NCBI GenBank assembly: GCA_964459445.1
Contig: CAYWMP010000072.1
Span: forward strand, 1 to 26,429
Direction of reading: 5' to 3'
Origin: CAYWMP01 sp964459445
GTDB taxonomy: Bacteria; Desulfobacterota; DSM-4660; Desulfatiglandales; HGW-15
DNA length: 26,429 nucleotides
The notes below the pieces were generated by a model. That model was not told the origin of the DNA. It worked only from the letters and a program-made list of their open reading frames with translations, and made no database searches. Position numbers and translations under genes: made by a program. This document shows positions 24,288 to 26,429 of this stretch, one piece after another; within the stretch, counting starts at the first letter, position 1, and each line of letters starts with the position of its first letter.

Positions 24288-24346
24288 CTCCGTGTTCTCA
24301 GAGGGCTCTAGCGTCCCCGAGCTAAGCTGAGGGGAAAGCGGGCGAG
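24288..24346 (-). repeat. Repeat X, copy 2 (inverted)
   Basis: This is the inverted partner of 21934-21993. Together with Y copy B it mirrors the X-Y order found upstream of iorA. Confidence 0.75.
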
Positions 24347-24365
24347 AAGCAATAGATGTTTATAT

Positions 24366-24390
24366 TAACCCCATCCTGAGGGATGGGTTA
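24366..24390 (+). promoter_or_regulatory. Hairpin in the iorB leader
   Basis: CCCATCC / GGATGGG (24370-24376 and 24381-24387) with loop TGAG can be extended by three more pairs past a bulge. It ends 12 bases before the iorB ribosome binding site. No T-run follows, so a terminator is less likely than an mRNA-stability or processing element. Confidence 0.4.
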
Positions 24391-24416
24391 TTCAATTGAC
24401 TAAAGGGGAGCATTAT

Positions 24417-25028
24417 ATGGAAACAAAGAGATGTGTGTTTATAGGCGTGGGGGGACAAGGTAATCTCCTCGCATCGCGTCTTCTAGGAGAATCCGCCCTG
24501 TCTGTGGGGATTCCGGCCGTGGTCAGCGAAATCCACGGCATGGCCCAGAGGGGCGGGGTGGTGGAATCAGCCGTATTGATGGGTGATGTTACAAGCCCCA
24601 TCGTTTCAAACGGTGAGGCGGATGTTTTGATCGGATTTGAACCCTTAGAGACCATGAGGGCCTTGGCAAAATGCACAGACGATACGCTCGTCATAACCAA
24701 TGTTCAGCCCTTGCCTCCATTTACGGTGTCTGTAGGCCAGGGGACCTATCCCCCGGTGGATGAGGTCCTGGATAAGATCCAAACCAAGGTCAAAAGGGTG
24801 ATTGCCCTGAATGGAAATGAGTTGGCTCAGGAGGCCGGCAATCCTCTTTCCTTGAACATGGTGATGCTGGGCGCATTGATAGGGTCGGGGGAAATTTCCA
24901 TCGATGGGGATTCCATGAAAAAGACCATTTCCGAAACCACCAAAAAGGCCTTCCTGGAATCCAACCTCAAGGCCTTTGATCTCGGCATGGAGGCGGCGAG
25001 CAAGCTGGCAAAAACTTTAGCGGCCTAA
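24417..25028 (+). CDS. iorB: Indolepyruvate:ferredoxin oxidoreductase, beta subunit IorB
   Basis: This 203-residue gamma-type subunit of 2-oxoacid:ferredoxin oxidoreductases partners with IorA. The family signature is at the N-terminus: CVFIGVGGQGNLLASRLLGE, followed by EIHGMAQRGGVVESAV and ADVLIGFEPLETMRAL. The later NMVMLGALIGSG block, which contacts the ThDP subunit, is also present. Length is normal. The ATG at 24417 has AAAGGGGAG with 6-base spacing; an in-frame TTG at 24396 lies upstream of that site and is rejected. Family members are usually tightly linked to iorA, but here 311 bp of repeats separate them, so coordinated expression would need read-through of several hairpins. Confidence 0.94.
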   Translation: METKRCVFIGVGGQGNLLASRLLGESALSVGIPAVVSEIHGMAQRGGVVESAVLMGDVTSPIVSNGEADVLIGFEPLETMRALAKCTDDTLVITNVQPLPPFTVSVGQGTYPPVDEVLDKIQTKVKRVIALNGNELAQEAGNPLSLNMVMLGALIGSGEISIDGDSMKKTISETTKKAFLESNLKAFDLGMEAASKLAKTLAA

Positions 25029-25062
25029 AGCCGCGTCTCACAGACTCTGTCACATACTATCA

Positions 25063-25089
25063 GACGGGATGGACGGGATTTTCAGGATG
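25063..25089 (+). repeat. Nonamer array GACGGGATK
   Basis: Three 9-bp units follow one another: GACGGGATG, GACGGGATT and TTCAGGATG. It lies downstream of iorB. A related minus-strand GACAGGATAA occurs at 25289-25298. Confidence 0.45.
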
Positions 25090-25169
25090 ATTTGAATCCT
25101 GCCTGGAACTCCAAACGTAATAACGAATGGCGGATTATTTGAATAGACCGTCTAAAAGCTCTCAACATT

Positions 25170-25195
25170 GGTTCCGACATGTTTATATCGGAACC
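25170..25195. repeat. Perfect 8-bp inverted repeat
   Basis: GGTTCCGA and TCGGAACC flank a 10-base loop. Its last base is the first base of the terminator-like stem that follows. Confidence 0.5.
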
Positions 25196-25215
25196 CCGCT
25201 CTAAGCGGGCTTTTT
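25195..25215 (+). terminator. Intrinsic terminator downstream of iorB
   Basis: A GC-rich 6-bp stem (CCCGCT / AGCGGG, loop CTA) is followed by CTTTTT. It lies 167 bp after the iorB stop and is the clearest rightward terminator in the window. Confidence 0.6.
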
Positions 25216-25261
25216 GACGATTCCTAGCAACATAGCTAAAATCGTTTATTAATCCCGTTTG

Positions 25262-25287
25262 CCTGCCAAAGCCTTGGCGTCGGCAGG
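25262..25287. repeat. Intergenic palindrome CCTGCC ... GGCAGG
   Basis: Arms at 25262-25267 and 25282-25287 enclose an inner alternative stem GCCAA / TTGGC. It lies between two convergent genes and has no T-run on either side. Palindromes of this shape are common dispersed elements in environmental genomes; copy number here cannot be judged. Confidence 0.45.
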
Positions 25288-25319
25288 TTATCCTGTCTAA
25301 TTCTTCTTCCCTAAAGCAT

Positions 25320-26270
25320 TTAACTGCCGATAGATACTTTAATCCCCGCCTTTTCGATCATTCCTTTCAGCAATTCTATATGCTCGTCGCCCGGCGCTCT
25401 TCCGTCAGGAAAAGGGTAGGGCCTTCCCATTTGATCGGTTTTGGATTTGCCCCCCTCATGATAGGGGAGCAAAGAGACCTTTTCCGCAGCAATTTTCTTT
25501 GCCAGACGGATGAATTCTCTAATATAGGTTTCCGAATCATTAAAGCCTGCAATCAGCGGCATGCGCATCCAAACCGGTTTTATGTGCGAGGCCTTAAGGA
25601 GATTTTCCAGGATCAGGTTATTTTCGGCGCCCGTCATCTTTTTGTGCACAACGGGATCAAGGTGCTTGATGTCCCAAAGTATGAGGTCAACAAAAGAAAG
25701 CACCTTTTCCAGCTTTTCCCAGGGGGCATAACCCGAGGTATCCAGGGCCGTGTGAAGCCCTTCGCTTTTGGATGCTTTGAGAAGATCGGTTACGAATTCA
25801 TTCTGCGTCAGGGCCTCGCCACCGGATACCGTTATTCCCCCGCCTGAATTTCTGTAAAAATCCTTGTCTCTGAGGACTTCTTCGAGGACCTCATCAACCG
25901 TCATATAGGTCCCGCAGATGTTCAGGGCGTTATAGGGGCAGGCGTTAACACAGAGGAGACACTGATTGCATTTTCCCCATTCGATTTTTCGGATCCCTTC
26001 TTCGGTCAAAGAAATGGCCCCTTTCGGGCAGATCTCCTTGCAGGCCCCGCACCCTTTGCAGTTCATATCCCTGACCATCAGATTGGGTGTGGCATCCTGT
26101 GATTCGGGGTTGGAACACCACAGACAATGAAGAGGGCACCCCTTCATGAATACGGTCGTTCTGATCCCCGGCCCGTCATGGATACTGAACCGCTGTATGT
26201 TGAAAACAAACCCTTTTTCTGAGTATTCGTTTTTAGAAAGACTCATGGTAAGTATCTTAACCGCAGACAT
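25320..26270 (-). CDS. Glycyl-radical enzyme activating enzyme (radical SAM, PflA-like with 2x[4Fe-4S] insert)
   Basis: This 316-residue activase would generate the glycyl radical on a partner enzyme by radical-SAM chemistry in the cytoplasm. The N-terminal FSIHDGPGIRTTVFMKGCP leads into the CxxxCxxC site (CPLHCLWC). A ferredoxin-like insert carries two complete motifs, CKGCGACKEICP and CNQCLLCVNACP. The GGGITVSGGEAL stretch and DIKHLDP are typical of the family. The insert separates it from plain PflA and groups it with activases of decarboxylases, dehydratases and fumarate-adding enzymes. The glycyl-radical enzyme itself is absent; it may lie beyond 26429. The start at 26270 is tentative (in-frame ATG at 26246 also possible, without a ribosome binding site). 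Confidence 0.93.
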   Translation of the reverse strand: MSAVKILTMSLSKNEYSEKGFVFNIQRFSIHDGPGIRTTVFMKGCPLHCLWCSNPESQDATPNLMVRDMNCKGCGACKEICPKGAISLTEEGIRKIEWGKCNQCLLCVNACPYNALNICGTYMTVDEVLEEVLRDKDFYRNSGGGITVSGGEALTQNEFVTDLLKASKSEGLHTALDTSGYAPWEKLEKVLSFVDLILWDIKHLDPVVHKKMTGAENNLILENLLKASHIKPVWMRMPLIAGFNDSETYIREFIRLAKKIAAEKVSLLPYHEGGKSKTDQMGRPYPFPDGRAPGDEHIELLKGMIEKAGIKVSIGS

Positions 26271-26308
26271 TTAGTCCGTCCGACTTGCCCGAAGGCAATT
26301 ACCACCAG

Positions 26309-26427
26309 ATGTTCTCTCGCAGAGTTCCCAAAGGCACGGAAATAAAACAGATTGCTTAGTTTGCCTGCAACGCAGGCCTCAATCCCAACATGGGATTGAG
26401 AGCGGGAAGAGGTTCTCAGGAAAAAAG
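26309..26427 (-). repeat. Repeat Y, copy C (inverted)
   Basis: Hairpin 2 (26363-26368 and 26372-26377, loop AAC) and hairpin 1 (26380-26387 and 26391-26398, an 8-bp stem) are both intact. On the minus strand the order of parts is the same as in copy A. It lies upstream of the activase gene and runs almost to the window edge. Confidence 0.8.
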
Positions 26428-26429
26428 AA

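Noticed and set aside
21934..24346. Composite transposon carrying iorA
   Set aside because: No transposase, no insertion-sequence-sized ends and no target-site duplication could be seen; only repeats are supported.

Overview
The window looks like a chromosomal segment of an anaerobic, Gram-negative deltaproteobacterium-like organism (Desulfobacterota or a relative). The basis is gene content and order, not a marker-gene search. It has two lipobox lipoproteins, a third (LolB-like) lipoprotein and a SurA-type chaperone, which imply an outer membrane. It has an mfd / PPIase lipoprotein / surA-like / rodZ run, a sigma-32-type sigma factor, an oxygen-sensitive indolepyruvate:ferredoxin oxidoreductase and a glycyl-radical-enzyme activase. 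No rRNA, tRNA, CRISPR array, transposase or phage gene was found.

Layout. 1-2980 (+): two oligopeptide/dipeptide ABC transporter ATPases, the first cut by the window edge, then an M19 dipeptidase-like protein; together they suggest peptide uptake and processing. 3038-4039 (-): a HAD-IB phosphatase and an EthD-domain protein. 4332-13364 (+): housekeeping genes, namely mfd, two parvulin-type PPIases (periplasmic lipoprotein and SurA-like), RodZ, tyrosyl-tRNA synthetase and an RpoH-type sigma factor. 13414-16289 (+): a 15-repeat TPR lipoprotein and a LolB-like lipoprotein, probably an outer-membrane assembly pair. 16303-18926 (-): an FGE-like protein, moaA and a DedA membrane protein. 19510-20202 (+): a membrane-anchored TPR protein. 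20345-25028 (+): an AMP-forming acyl-CoA synthetase followed by iorA and iorB, consistent with fermentation of aromatic amino acids through aryl-pyruvates and aryl-acyl-CoAs. 25320-26270 (-): a glycyl-radical-enzyme activase whose partner enzyme is not in the window.

The most unusual content is intergenic. iorA is bracketed by two composite repeats in inverted orientation (X-Y ... Y'-X'), and a third Y copy lies at the right end of the window. Y carries hairpins whose stems are conserved while the loops differ. Several intergenic regions hold short arrays of degenerate 7-, 8- or 9-bp units, some arranged as face-to-face inverted pairs. The clearest is a nested palindrome at 19025-19164. One octamer array lies inside the signal-peptide region of the LolB-like gene. 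Well-formed sigma-70-like promoters are visible before the PPIase lipoprotein, the membrane TPR gene and the acyl-CoA synthetase.

Protein-level oddities are an M19 dipeptidase homologue lacking the HxD and Glu metal ligands, an IorA ferredoxin domain with a CxxHxxC first cluster motif, an FGE-like protein without the catalytic cysteine pair, and a lysine-rich N-terminal tail on the sigma factor.
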